Source of the DNA: Adenanthera pavonina
Lineage: Eukaryota; Streptophyta; Magnoliopsida; Fabales; Fabaceae
DNA: 64,000 nucleotides
Assembly (NCBI GenBank): GCA_026686845.1
Contig: JAIVEN010000008.1
Span: 11,562,501-11,626,500 of the forward strand
Direction: 5' to 3'
The position numbers were made by a program, and so were the translations under genes. This document shows positions 36,195 to 47,199 of this stretch, piece by piece (the first letter of the stretch is position 1; each line of letters begins with the position of its first letter). The notes beneath the pieces are model-generated. The model did not search any database. It saw nothing but the letters and a program-made list of their open reading frames with translations, and was not told the origin of the DNA.

Positions 36195-37043
36195 CTAATG
36201 ACTATGAAAACCCTTCAATCGAATCTCAGCACCTTCGACATAAATATAACTGTCTCTTATGTTAGAACCATTGAAAAAACCCTGAGTGTGTCCTGTATTC
36301 CAAACAACATTGGTTTCTGGAGAGCGAAGAGAAGGCTGCACATTGTTCCCTTGGTTCCCAAGGGAGACTACATCTCCATCTTCCAAATTCAAGTCATTCC
36401 GGATATCGTCTGACTCTTCTATAAGACCTCGTGGAGGCATACCTGATACATATTCAGTGTAACTTAAATCCTTTTCTCCTGCGAGTAAGTCATGACAGTA
36501 CGGGCCTTCAAGGTTCACATCAAGGCCTTTCAAAGGATAACAGTGTATGTGTGTGCTATGAGAAAGAGCACAATCTGGACCTCTCCCTGTATAGAATTTG
36601 ATTTCACATTCCTCACTACTTGTTCTACACACGGCCAACTGATTTAGTCTGAATTCAAATGAATCTACATACTTCAAAAGCAATACCTCCGGCTCGTTTG
36701 ATCTTCGTCTTTGCACCATGAAACTCCCGCCAGATTCTCGAGCTCTAAAAGTACCAAACTTGAAATGCCCATCAGAATCTCTTACGGTCCCGAACTCCAT
36801 GTTTACTCTGACACAATTACCTACACACAAGCCATCATAGATCGTCAAAAGCATCTTGTCGCAGTTTACTCTATAATAAAATGTGCAATATCTTGATTGG
36901 AATAAACGCGAAGTGTAAATGAGAGCGTGCTCCTCTGGGAATTCTTCACTTGACCATGTGAATAGCTGGGCCTGAACCCTATTGTCCCGAACCTGAACAC
37001 CCACAAAACGACGCACTGAGTTACGGCTTACTGAGGTGCCCAT
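36195..37043 (-). CDS. Gene copy 5, 282-aa uncharacterised family protein
   Basis: An uninterrupted single-exon frame from ATG 37043. The start MGTSVSRNS fits the N-myristoylation consensus (Gly2, Ser6), suggesting membrane attachment after Met removal. The N-terminal domain covers about residues 25-180: LFTWSSEEF 27-35, ALIYTS 40-45, YYRVN 56-60, DGLCVGNCVRVNMEF 70-84, RDSDGHFKFG 88-97, then a second block ending HCYPLKGLDVNLEGPY (167-182). YVSGMPP is at 198-204, followed by an acidic stretch. The signature NTGHTQGFFNGS is at 249-260 (Phe replaces the usual Asn at 256). The tail ends IRLKGFHSH. No signal peptide, transmembrane segment, or known catalytic motif is seen. Start choice is supported by the shared promoter 55 bases upstream. 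Function unknown. Confidence 0.8.
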   Translation of the reverse strand: MGTSVSRNSVRRFVGVQVRDNRVQAQLFTWSSEEFPEEHALIYTSRLFQSRYCTFYYRVNCDKMLLTIYDGLCVGNCVRVNMEFGTVRDSDGHFKFGTFRARESGGSFMVQRRRSNEPEVLLLKYVDSFEFRLNQLAVCRTSSEECEIKFYTGRGPDCALSHSTHIHCYPLKGLDVNLEGPYCHDLLAGEKDLSYTEYVSGMPPRGLIEESDDIRNDLNLEDGDVVSLGNQGNNVQPSLRSPETNVVWNTGHTQGFFNGSNIRDSYIYVEGAEIRLKGFHSH

Positions 37044-37084
37044 TTTGTTGCCTTCTCTTTCTCATCAACCTACTGATCATTTAC

Positions 37085-37235
37085 AGCGAAGACGTGTTTA
37101 TAGGGTTGGAGATTTGACAGGCACATAAGATCATAGATGCTGTTCAATATGATTATTTATGTTTTGGCTTTTAAAAAGAAGCGTAAATGGGTGAGAACAA
37201 CTTTTGCAAAGGAAGAAATGAATTCCATAAAATAA
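37085..37235 (-). promoter_or_regulatory. Promoter module of gene copy 5
   Basis: On the minus strand: distal TTCCTTTGCAAAAGTTGTTCTC box (37194-37215), TGTGCCTGTC (about 37116-37126), and TATA box CCTATAAACACG (core 37098-37103), about 55 bases before the ATG. Confidence 0.65.
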
Positions 37236-37384
37236 TTAATTGAAAGGACGTTTGATTGATGGAAATATTCGAATACATCTATATAGGGTGTGTTTTGTTT
37301 GAACGAAAGATTGAGGAGTCCAGGAATTTTAAGGGTGGGAAAGGGAGTGAAGAAATTTTAATGCTTCTTAATTAATTTAGTTTG

Positions 37385-37915
37385 GTTGAAAAGAAGGAGA
37401 TCTGAAAAATTTTAATGGTCCCATATTTGGCTGGGAGGAAAAGGAGAGGAAATAATAATAAATTAACTGTTATATCCTATCAAATTTAAAACTTTGTTCA
37501 CTTTTAATAAAATGGTCAATTATAATTCATCAATAATTATTGTATAAATCTCATATATTATTTATTAATATATTTGGTTTTAAAAAATTATTTCATTTAT
37601 TTTACTGTATAACCTCACTATAAATTAAAGGATGGAGGTTGGATGCACAAGGAAGCAAAGAGGAGATTGGAAGAATTTTTAATGTTCCCATATTCTGATT
37701 GAAAGGAAAAGGAGGAGAAATAATAATAAATTAACTGTTATATCCCTATCAAATTTAAGACTTTTTTCACTTTTAATAAAGTGGTCAATTATAATTCATC
37801 AATAATTATTATTTAAATCTCATGTTATTTATTAATATATTTGGTTTTAAAAAAATTATTTCATTAATTTTACTGTATAATCTCTTAAAGGATGGAGGTT
37901 GGATGCACAAGGAAG
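37385..37915. repeat. Tandem duplication, about 260-base unit
   Basis: Two head-to-tail copies share TTAACTGTTATATCC, GGTCAATTATAATTCATCAA and GATGGAGGTTGGATGCACAAG. The last landmark is at 37631 and 37891, a period of 260. A third, more diverged copy with the same landmarks follows at about 38395-38700 (GGAAGCTGGATGCATAAGG). Confidence 0.85.
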
Positions 37916-38059
37916 CGAAGTAATGACAATAATGATTTTAGAAGATAGAATGCATGATTTTTGAGATATCATATGGGTAATATTGAGATTAAAAAAAATA
38001 AGTGAGGATGATTTTGAGATATGATAATCGTATTATTAAAATCAAGAAACCAAGTGAGG

Positions 38060-38225
38060 CTAATTTTCGGCGAAGAAGACATTCGAGAGGTGCATAAGAT
38101 AATTGACGTACTGATCCATATGATTATTTATATCGTGGCTTTTAAAAAGTAACGTAAATGGGTGAGAATAACTTTTGGAAAGGAAGAAATGAATTCCATC
38201 AAATCAATAACTGACAGGACCTTAG
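38060..38225 (-). repeat. Orphan promoter module between copies 5 and 6
   Basis: GCACCTCTCGAATG (about 38084-38097), TTATTTATATCGTGGCTTTTAA and CTTCCTTTCCAAAAGTTATTC (about 38166-38187) match the copy-5 upstream region in order. The TATA part and any coding sequence are absent. Together with repeats at 37.4-37.9 and 38.4-38.8 kb, this marks a larger duplicated block (about 37270-38060 and 38280-38830). Confidence 0.6.
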
Positions 38226-39063
38226 ATCTGGCCAAGAGAAAAAAATAAAGGACTTTGATTGACTATTCGAACGCATGCATGGGGTCCGTTTAGTTGAATT
38301 CAAGGGAGGATAGGCCAAAAATTTTAATAAAGGGAAAGGAGGCAATGTAGTCTAATATTTTCTTGTTTAGTTTAGTTGAAACAAAGGGGAAGAAAGGAAT
38401 TTTAATATTCTCTTATGTTATTTGATTTGGATTGAGAAAGAAGGAGAAATAATAATAAGTTGACAATAATATCCCTATATCAAATTTAAGGCTTTTTCTT
38501 TTCAAAACAGTGGTCATATTACTAATTCATCATGCTATTGATTTGAAATGTTAGCTGCTTAATTTTACTCATTATATAATTTTCATACATTATTTATTCA
38601 AAAAATTTTATTAATGTATTAATTTTTGAAATATTATTTGATTAATTTTAATATATAATCTCATTATAATTGTTGGAAGCTGGATGCATAAGGATATACA
38701 AAGCAATGGTGATAATGATTTTAGAACAGAGAACACATGATTTTTTGAGGCATCATAATGGTAATCTTAAAATTAAGAAAATAAGTGGGACTAACTTGGT
38801 TATTGTAAAAATAACTCTCTTCCACAGTTTTCTAAATCCCCATAACTCTGCGGTGAAGGGATTGGAGGGAATGAGAAAATTCAGTCAATTTTTTCTAAAT
38901 CTATGACAAAAGTGAAAAGAGAGTGAATAACAAACAAACGCATGTTTAAAAAAAAAGAAAAGAAAAAACCAAACACATAGGAAATGCATAACAGATACAA
39001 TACAGAAAAGATAATCAGGAGGTTGGATCCCAAAGCTGACATGGATGTGCTAGCAAGGGACGT

Positions 39064-39846
39064 TCAAACTATTGTTGCTTTTTGTTGTTGAGAAAGAGAG
39101 AGCCTCACATTGCCATTGATGATCGAGCCATTTAAATTCCCTTGAACTCCACCTATACTCATAAAAGAATTTGTTTGCGGAAGGCGAACTGAAGCATCTC
39201 CATCTTCTATCTTCAACTCTTTCCTAGTTTCATTTGCAGTATTTATAACATCATCTGGAGGCATACCTGATATTTTATCAGTGTCACATATATCTTTTTC
39301 TTCAACTTTAGCTGAGGAATGACGATATGGGCCTGAAAGCTCCACATCAATGCCTTTCACAGGATCACAGTATATGCGTATGTTATGGCTATGGGAAGGA
39401 CCACCTTCCGCAGAAATCCCCGTATAGAATTGAATTTGATATTCCTTTTTATTTTTTCTATGCACTCCTAACTGATTGTATCTGTAATCATATCCATCTG
39501 CATACTTGAACAGCAATACCTGGGATTTGCTTGCTCTTCGATTTCGCTTTTTGAAACTCTGGCCAGAATCTTCAAATTTAACAGTACCAAACTTGAAACC
39601 TCCATTGCTATCTCTTACAGTCACGAACTCCATGTTTACTCTGACAGAATTAGCTATACACAAGCGATCATCGATCGTGAGAAGCACCCTGTCGGGGTTC
39701 ACGCTGTAATAGTAAGTGCAAGATCTTGCTGGGAATACCCGCCCACTCGAAGTGTAAATGAGAGCGTACTCCCTGAGGAATTCTGGACCTGACCATGTGT
39801 ATAACTTCGTCGAAATGTTATTGTTACGGCTCAGTGAGGTGCCCAT
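39064..39846 (-). CDS. Gene copy 6, 260-aa uncharacterised family protein
   Basis: An intact single-exon frame from ATG 39846. MGTSLSRNN is an N-myristoylation-type start. Family landmarks: LYTWSGPEF 15-23, ALIYTS 28-33, YYYSVNPDRVLLTIDD 45-60, NSVRVNMEFVTVRDSNG 66-82, FKFGTVKFEDSG 84-95, RIYCDPVKGIDVELSGPY 157-174, ISGMPP 192-197, and SIGGVQGNLNGS 230-241. Unlike the others it lacks the terminal FKGF segment and ends LSQQQKATIV, so its C-terminus was replaced or frameshifted. It is closest to copy 4 across the first 163 residues. No catalytic motif, signal peptide or transmembrane helix is seen. Function unknown. Confidence 0.8.
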   Translation of the reverse strand: MGTSLSRNNNISTKLYTWSGPEFLREYALIYTSSGRVFPARSCTYYYSVNPDRVLLTIDDRLCIANSVRVNMEFVTVRDSNGGFKFGTVKFEDSGQSFKKRNRRASKSQVLLFKYADGYDYRYNQLGVHRKNKKEYQIQFYTGISAEGGPSHSHNIRIYCDPVKGIDVELSGPYRHSSAKVEEKDICDTDKISGMPPDDVINTANETRKELKIEDGDASVRLPQTNSFMSIGGVQGNLNGSIINGNVRLSLSQQQKATIV

Positions 39847-39884
39847 ATTCTTGTGTTCACCTCCATATCAATTTACAGCGAAGA

Positions 39885-40025
39885 GGCGTTTATAGGACTA
39901 GAGATTCGAGGGGCACATTAGAACATAGACACTGGTGAACATATAATTAATGATTTATATTGTGACTTTGAAAAAGTAGCGTAGATGGGTGAGAATCACT
40001 TTTCCAAAGGAAGAAATGAATTTCA
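39885..40025 (-). promoter_or_regulatory. Promoter module of gene copy 6
   Basis: On the minus strand: distal CTTCCTTTGGAAAAGTGATTC box (39992-40012), TGTGCCCCTCG (39907-39917), and TATA box CCTATAAACGCC (core 39889-39894), 43-48 bases before the ATG. Confidence 0.65.
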
Positions 40026-40469
40026 TTAGATCACTAGCAAATTGCAAGGAACTTTGATTGATGAAAATAATAGAATAGAATGGATCTTTGGGGAAGGAAG
40101 CTTAAGGGACCTCTATGGTCTTTTTTTGGTAAGGATACTTTTATGGGATTTATAAAAAAATTAAAATGGATTGGAATTTTACCGTGTTTGTTATTGATAG
40201 GATGTAAAACTAATAGCATATTTAATCAATTATACATATTTTTTTTGTGTGATAAGTTAGACTAGTTTAATGGATTACAATCCAAGTGAAGCTGCGGAGA
40301 ATTTAAATATACTAAGTAGGACACTTCATGACCACCAACGGCATTATTGTGCTGACACGCTGAAGATAAACCTTAAGTACAATTTTAAAGATAAGAAGAT
40401 AGGGACCCAAGAAAACTACCTGTTAACATCAAGAAATTCATGTTATTTCTGTATATTTTCTCAAGGTTA

Positions 40470-42340
40470 ATTATGCAAATTTTGGATTCAAATGTTTCAT
40501 CTATATGCTTAGTTTGCATATTTTAGCCTTGTTTTTATATTTGGTAGCTTTCATTAGTTTGGTTTCTTGTAGTGATCTTTTGGTGAAGAATTCTAGTCAC
40601 TCAAACCTTATAAAAGAGCCAAAGAAGTATTAGAAGATTGGAAACAAGCATCAAGGGCCAAAACACAACAAAATGAAGCAAGGAAAAAGCCAAAGTCATG
40701 TTGAAACAGAGCTAGCCACAGCTAGTTGAGTGAAAATGTATCAGAAAATCCAAACAGAATAGCAGCTCGTTGCGACTCCCAGTATCAAGCCACGACGACC
40801 ACACTTGCAAAAAAAATGATGTGTTTCATTTTCATGTGAAGATGCAAGGGTTTCTAATATTTATTTGATCAATTCGTCCTTGGCCACCATTATGGACCTA
40901 TGGGAGGTTCTTGGAGGCTTCGGGAGCAAGAGAGGAGGCTTGGAGAAGCTTGGGTTGAAGATGTTGAATCAAAAGTTTTGATAATTCCAAACAATTAGAA
41001 CTTGGAAGGAGAATTTCAAAGGAATATGAAAAGACAAAGTGAAGAACAAGTGAAGATTTAGTTTTTAAGATTTCTCACTTTGTAAACTAGGTAAATAGCT
41101 TTGAATCTTACTTATTTAAGTTACCACATTATTTAAACAAGTTATTTCAAAGTTATCAAATGTCAGCTTGTGTTAAAATTGAGAAATATTAGCTAACAGA
41201 CGAATTTTGTATTTGATTCATATCTATTTTGTGCAAAATTCACACTTTACTTAGTAAAATTTTAAGTTACAGAGGTTTTATTTCTAATAGACAAATTTTA
41301 ATTCTAAAATTCAAATTTCGGACTATGTATTATTTGTGAAAATGTGAAAAATTTGTATGAAACTTAGTCAAAATTTGAATATTGGAGAAGTTCAAAGTGA
41401 ATTCAATATTACTGCCTCTGATAGATGAACTTTGTATTTTCAAGTGTGAATTTTGAAATGAAAACTTGTAAGTCATATTAGAGCATGCTTCTGATAGACA
41501 AACTTTGCAGTTCAATATTTGAATTTTACAGTGAAGAACTTTTTTACCATGTTGAGCATACCTCTGATAGACAAATTTCAGCTTCTGAAATTTAAATTTT
41601 AAATGCATTGTGAAAACTTGAGACAACTGTTCAAACTCAACAGATGCACTTTTAATATGAAAATTTGAATGAATTAACATAGGTTATCTTTGACAAACTC
41701 GAAATTCAAATCTCACATTGTAATAGACGAATTTTGAAGTTTAATGTTAAAGTCCTTAACTTTTTGTCTCTGCAAAATTCGTCTGTTAAGACTTAAAATT
41801 TTAATTTCTGTGTGTCAGACGCATTAAATGCAATTGGTGAATGACTAATTTTGCAAAGTAACCATTAGTTAATATCTTTAATAGTTAGATCTTGTGTCTA
41901 ACGACTAGTTAAGTCATAAATCTATAAATAGAATTTTATTTGAAGTTGTGAATAACGAATTTAAGTCTGTTATTACAAAATTCAGCTAAATTTCTTAGTC
42001 AAAGCTTTTTCACCTACTTACTACATTTATTATGCCATAACTTTCATATCTACTCTATTTAAGAAAGTTTTCACTTATGTATAAAATTTTTTCTTTATTT
42101 AGAAAAAAGATTCTTTGTAAGAGGAATTACAAAGAGATTGAAGAAACACTTATAAGAGTATTGAGAGAGATTTTTAGTGTTTTTATAATAGAACACGAGC
42201 ATTGTACTGTAGCATGGCAAGAAGCCCATTGAATTCTTACTAATAGTGAAAAATCTCAAGTGGTGGCTTGAGAACTGGACATAAGTCAAGTGGATTGGAC
42301 TGAATTAGGATAAATCTCTAAGTTTTCTCTTCTCTTCTTA

Positions 42341-42373
<33 letters not shown>

Positions 42374-43310
42374 TCAATTTTATCATACTCTATTTTTCTG
42401 CAAATTTTTGCTTTCACTATTAAATTGCATTTTTGTAGAAAAATTTTAAACTTTTCAATTCACCCCCTCTTAAGAAGCCAACATTCCTAACAAAAGATTT
42501 GAAGCTCCATCCATAAGTTTTATTTGCTTTCTCCTCTCTTTTCTAGTTTTGTTGCTATTGTTTAATGTTTTTGTACTTTGTAAGGGTTGATTTGGTTGTA
42601 ACTCAAGCTTTATGTTGCTAAATTCCCATTCTCCTAGGATTATCTGTAGCTCAAACATGAATTAATGGTCGTTTCTTCTTATTATTTATGATTAATGCTT
42701 TGCATGTGTGTTTATTTGTGGTTTGTTGTGCTTTTGGTTGATTGGCCATCCATTAGAGGTAATTAGGGTTCTCTAATTAAACTAGAGATAAGGACATGGG
42801 AGTAGAACATGCATTAAATATTGTGGGATTGTGAAATTTACAATAATGAATGGAACAATTTACTTATAGAATAGGGATATACTTATGGACCTTACAAAGT
42901 CACATTAGGTTTGTGCTTAATTAATAAAGCTAATTAACTAATTTGGCAAGATATTATAGATTAAGTTGATTAGGAAGCTTCTTTGATATTGAGAGATGCT
43001 TAGAAGTGTAATTAAATCCTAGACTCTCATATAATTGCATTAAGAAATAAAGATGGAAGACATAATTATCACTATAAATTGATTAAGCTAGAAATAATCT
43101 TAGGTGGCGTTCCTTGTCTAGAATTATCACTAATATCTAACCTTAGTGTAGTTAGTTTTATTTGTACTTTTACTCTTTGGTACTCTTTGGTTATTTATGT
43201 TACTCAATTAGGTGAAAGTGTGATAATTGATACTAATTAATTGGTTTTTGGAACTAAATTCTTGTGGGAATGATAATTTACTCATTATTATATTATTTAT
43301 CACGGCCCAT
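40470..43310 (+). repeat. Old LTR-like sequence split by a Copia solo LTR
   Basis: The outer segments (about 40470-40961 and 42493-43310) read as one non-coding unit once the Copia LTR is removed. Features such as GTGAAGAATTC, GAAGCAAGGAAAAAGCC and CTTGTGGGAATGATAATTTAC near the right end recall plant Tat/Athila-type LTRs. I could not fix its termini, duplication or orientation with confidence. Confidence 0.35.
40962..42492 (+). mobile_element. Copia (SIRE-like) solo LTR
   Basis: The unit starts TGTTGAATCAAAAGTTTTGA and ends in CAATTCACCCCCTCTTAAG then CCTAACA, both typical of SIRE/Maximus-type Copia LTRs. The flanks GAAGA (40957-40961) and AAAGA (42493-42497) are a target-site duplication with one change. 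1531 bases, no pol. Within it GATAGACAAA-like words recur at irregular 70-130-base spacing (about 41196-41790). A (TA)n run lies at 42339-42373. Confidence 0.75.
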
Positions 43311-43914
43311 GAGCTTCGGCACACACTTCCCCAATCAGCAAATATCAAGCTAGCTAAAAAAATCCGTAGAGAATAAAATTCTTCTGAATATGTTTTGAAA
43401 AGGGTACGCTTCCATCTTTTGTCTTTCTACTCTTAGTTTATTCATCATGAATGCTTTTATATATGTATGTATGTTTTATTTAGTCATAAGCACTTAAATC
43501 CTTCATTTTGAAATTTGGATGCGTTCAATTATTTGAACCGAATCAATAGGCAAAAGTTTTTTGAATATTTATATCGTGTACATCTATTGGTTTAATGACA
43601 CATTTTCTTTGTAAAGAATAAATCTTTATTTGCATTCGTATGAATCATTATATGAAAAAATAATAGGTGAACAATGATGTTTCTTTAGTTATATCAACAG
43701 AGTTTGAACCCTTATAGCCATATACCCCCACCCTTCTTGCTCTTATATACTACCTGAGTTAGCCCTTGGTGGCATGCAGTTATGTATAATCTAAAACATG
43801 GAAAGCTTGATATGATACATACACTTATGGGCCAAGAAAAACTTCATTAAAATGGATCTGTTTATTTAAGAGAGAAGTACGTATCAAAATTCAGATATTA
43901 CAAGAAGCCCAAAG

Positions 43915-44930
43915 GATGGAATATGTACTACTTCCCAATAAACAAGTAATATATTATTTATTGGTAAAGAGGCATCAGAAACAGAGACACCCTTATCCTC
44001 ACTAGTTAGGAGAATAAAGTATAGCCAAATAAATAATTAAATCAAAAAAATCATAAGAATACATGATATGATACAGCTTTCAATCGAAGCCATGATCATG
44101 GTCTTGGTGAAAAAAGATATACATTTTTCCTAGCTCCTTACACTTACCCAACTTTGTTGACCTAATAGAAATCCAAAAAGTACAGATCGAAATTTCAATA
44201 ATCCAACATTGTCAAAAGATTCATTCTGCACTACTTTCCATTAAAAAAGTGGTACATTACTCCATTAGCCAATTCTTTAGAAAGGCATCAGATCCAGATA
44301 CTCCACTGTTAGTTCATTACTGGAATAAACGGTAGCCAAACAAATAATTAAATTAAATTAATCAAATCAAGGGAATACGTGTCACTTTTACACCTTAAGC
44401 TGGCATCATGTTCCACATAGGTTTATACATCATTGTTTGAGCCTTACAGAAGAAAGGAATTTTTCATTCACACTGATAAAACGATTACAAGGCTTGACTT
44501 ATATAGAAATTTTCCATAAGAGTGCCATCTTTACAGGTGTGTATTCCAACTACCAAATCTAAAATATTCTAGAAAGGCATGTGACAAAATATAGAGAAAA
44601 TCTAATTAATCAAGCCTATACTAATCACGTGCTTTAACAATCATCAACAATCAATCTGAAAAAAGAATTATCAATAATTAACTAATTCCAGCTAGTTGTG
44701 TTGAATCCTGAGAAATCAAAATCAAATTTCAAATCCATGTATCATCAAAATAAAATTGCCCTTTGGATCAGTGTGTTCCATACGTTTGTTCTATTTGATT
44801 TACTTTTGGGATTTCATGCTCTCATATTTAGGAATAGTTTGGATATAATTCAGATCTTCTGTTGCGCAGCAATACATGTTCGACTACCCCTTTTTTTGAA
44901 TTTTTAATTTTTAATGAAAGATTTTCTTTT
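43915..44930. repeat. Duplicated 3' flank of gene copy 7
   Basis: Collinear with 52171-53330 and 17200-18110. Shared landmarks in order: AACAAGTAATATAT, GCATCAGAAACAGA, TGTGTTGAATCCTGA, TCAAATTTCAAATCCAT, GGGATTTCATGC, TTTGGATATAATTCA. Non-coding. A 69-codon frame at 44698-44907 is fortuitous. Confidence 0.8.
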
Positions 44931-45169
44931 TTTCTGTTTTCCTGAAACACCAAAGGTTTACTAACATTTGAAAACTAATCCTTACAAATAAAAAAAGAGT
45001 CTCTTGTTGCATAGCGTAAGAGCTTCCTGGTAAGAGTTTTGGATTTTTTTTTAAATCTTTTAGAGACCAACAAATCAAGTAAAATTAAAATCATTTTTAT
45101 CCTAGGTAACTCAAAAATGGAAGAATAGAAAATATTAGATTTAATAGTTTAAAAAAGTCTACTGTGCTG

Positions 45170-45440
45170 TCTGATGTAAACAGAATTGCCATCTAGCTAG
45201 CGAGATGTACTTGAGCTCAAGATGTTGTGAGTTGTTTTGGATCGGCTTACATGAAATCCCACGTAATAAGTAATTGGTGAGTTTGTAAAAAATCATTTAT
45301 TGTAAATTGAAATTGTTACAGTGGGAAACCTTTTAAGGTTTCTCAAGGGGACTAGGTGTAGTTAGTTGCTCGGTAAGCAAGCTAAATATCAGTATAATAT
45401 TTTGAATTTAATAAATATTTTTATATTCTTCAACCGCACG
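45170..45440 (+). repeat. Possible Copia LTR fragment
   Basis: GTGGGAAACC, CTCAAGGGGACTAGGTGTAG and a following CGGTAAGC...AGTATAATATTT recall the R/U5 part of plant Copia LTRs. No termini were found. The rest of 44930-45760 shows no feature. Confidence 0.3.
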
Positions 45441-45762
45441 TTCTTGAATCTTGATAAGCAATATAATTCGTTTTGCTGATGGCTTAACTTGTTTTTTGAC
45501 AGAAAGTTCCCGCTCTCGTATGATTAAAATAGTTTAGTCTCTTTTCCTTTTTAATAACAATCGCTAGAACAATCCAAAAGAAAAAAAATGTTGGAGCATA
45601 TCATATAAATATTAATAATCAAACTCAAACAATATAGTACATCAACTAACAAAGCAAATTTTTCCCCTTTTGTAAATCCCTCTTGATCCTCAGGATAAGC
45701 TAACATACAACTCCTTGTCGCTTTTCAATGTTGAGAGACAAAGAGAGACTTACATGAAGAAC

Positions 45763-46581
45763 CTATGCATTGCTAAAACCCTTGAACTGCATTGCCTGAG
45801 CGTCAAAAGTAATATGACAGTCTTTAAAGTAAGAGCTATTGAAATTACCTTGATTTTGTCCTGTATTCGCAACAGCATTTGTTTGTGTCGAGGCAAGAGA
45901 AGGAGCCACAACATTGTTGTCTTGCTTTTCTGCTTTCAGATCACTCTGCTTAACATGAGCACATTTTACAACATCATGTGGAGGCATACCTGATACATTT
46001 TCAATCTTACATAATCCAATTGGTCGTGGACGTCCATAGTAATCAGCATCCTCACAGTGTGGACCAGAAATATCCACATCAAAGCCTTTCAAAGGATGAC
46101 AAAGTATTCGAAGAAAATATGTAAGAAATGAATCGCCATCAATCCCTGTTCTGAATTGAACTTCTACTTCTCTCTTTCTCCAATGCAACTCTAACATACC
46201 TATTCGGCGTCGAAATTTATCTTGATACCTGAAAAGGTCAAAACCCGGTTGGTCTATTCGCTCTATGAATCTCCCGCTAGAACCTTCAGCTTTACCATCA
46301 GTTACCATGTAGAGCCCGTTGAGAATTTTTTCACTCACGAACTCCAAATCTATTCTTACTGTATTTCCTTCGCATAAGGAATCGTGGAGTGTAAAAAGCG
46401 CCTTCTTGTGGTTCACTCTATAATAAGAAATGCAAGTGTGTGTTGGGTTGGATCGAGAAGTGTAAATGAGAGCACACTCATTATGGAATTTTTCACTTGA
46501 CCATGTGTAGAGCTCAGCCTTAACCATATTGTCCTCAAGCATCCAAGGGCGCGATAAGGAGCGACTCAGTGAGGTACCCAT
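45763..46581 (-). CDS. Gene copy 7, 272-aa uncharacterised family protein
   Basis: An intact single-exon frame from ATG 46581. It starts MGTSLSRSLSRPW (Gly2/Ser6, N-myristoylation consensus, with basic residues nearby that would aid membrane binding). Landmarks: LYTWSSEKF 24-32, ALIYTS 37-42, YYRVN 53-57, LCEGNTVRIDLEFV 69-82, LRILCHPLKGFDVDISGP 157-174, NVSGMPPHDV 195-204. The signature NTGQNQGNFNSS is at 239-250, and the tail ends MQFKGFSNA. It is closest to pseudogene copy 1 (shared SGxPPHDV, DCH, MQFKGF). No catalytic residues, signal peptide or membrane helix can be recognised. The conserved TTCATGTAAGT just after the stop could be a donor for an intron in the 3' untranslated region. Function unknown. 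Confidence 0.8.
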   Translation of the reverse strand: MGTSLSRSLSRPWMLEDNMVKAELYTWSSEKFHNECALIYTSRSNPTHTCISYYRVNHKKALFTLHDSLCEGNTVRIDLEFVSEKILNGLYMVTDGKAEGSSGRFIERIDQPGFDLFRYQDKFRRRIGMLELHWRKREVEVQFRTGIDGDSFLTYFLRILCHPLKGFDVDISGPHCEDADYYGRPRPIGLCKIENVSGMPPHDVVKCAHVKQSDLKAEKQDNNVVAPSLASTQTNAVANTGQNQGNFNSSYFKDCHITFDAQAMQFKGFSNA

Positions 46582-46599
46582 ATATGCTTGTATTCATCA

Positions 46600-46765
46600 C
46601 CTCGTAATCTTGCTGAGGGCGTATATAGAGGAGAGACTAGAGAGGCATGTTGGTTCATAGATACTATTCATTTAATAATACACATATATAGACACACATA
46701 TTATGGCTGTGATAAACTAGCATAGATGCCTTAGAACAACTTTTGCCAAGAATTTGATTCTATAT
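46600..46765 (-). promoter_or_regulatory. Promoter module of gene copy 7
   Basis: On the minus strand: distal box ATTCTTGGCAAAAGTTGTTC (about 46732-46752), CATGCCTCTC (about 46640-46649), and TATA box CTATATACGCC (core 46622-46627), about 41 bases before the ATG. Confidence 0.65.
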
Positions 46766-47199
46766 ATTAAATTACCAAGAGGGCGTTTGATTGATGAAGA
46801 TATTCGAATACATTCATAATGAACGTACATCGTGCACTTCTGATAGATGTCTTCGTGCATTTTAAATTTCAATATATATATATATATATAAAAGCTTGTT
46901 ACCCACAAGCATATAGAATATGCTGAATTTCACTTCCGCTCCATTTGATTCGAGGAATTTGGAGAGAAGAAAAAGTAAAGGAAAAAATTTAATCCTATTT
47001 TTCTCTATAACTAAACAGAGGAAGGGAGTAATTTTTCTCCTATTTTTAGATAAGAGAAAGGAGGGGATAAGAAAAAAAATGCTCATATTCTTTTTTTTTG
47101 GCTTGTAAAAAAAAAAATAGGATGGAAAATTTCCCATCTATTCCAACTCTCTCAAGCCAAACAAATGAGAGTCTTGACTTCTAGTTTTTTGCTAATTTA

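Noticed and set aside
41196..41790. CRISPR-like or satellite array of GATAGACAAA words
   Set aside because: Spacing is irregular (70-130 bases), the words are degenerate, and all lie inside a Copia LTR; CRISPR is not expected in a plant.
44698..44907. 69-codon plus-strand frame with a hydrophobic stretch
   Set aside because: Lies in the duplicated non-coding flank; the frame is not preserved in the paralogous segments at 17.6 and 53.1 kb.
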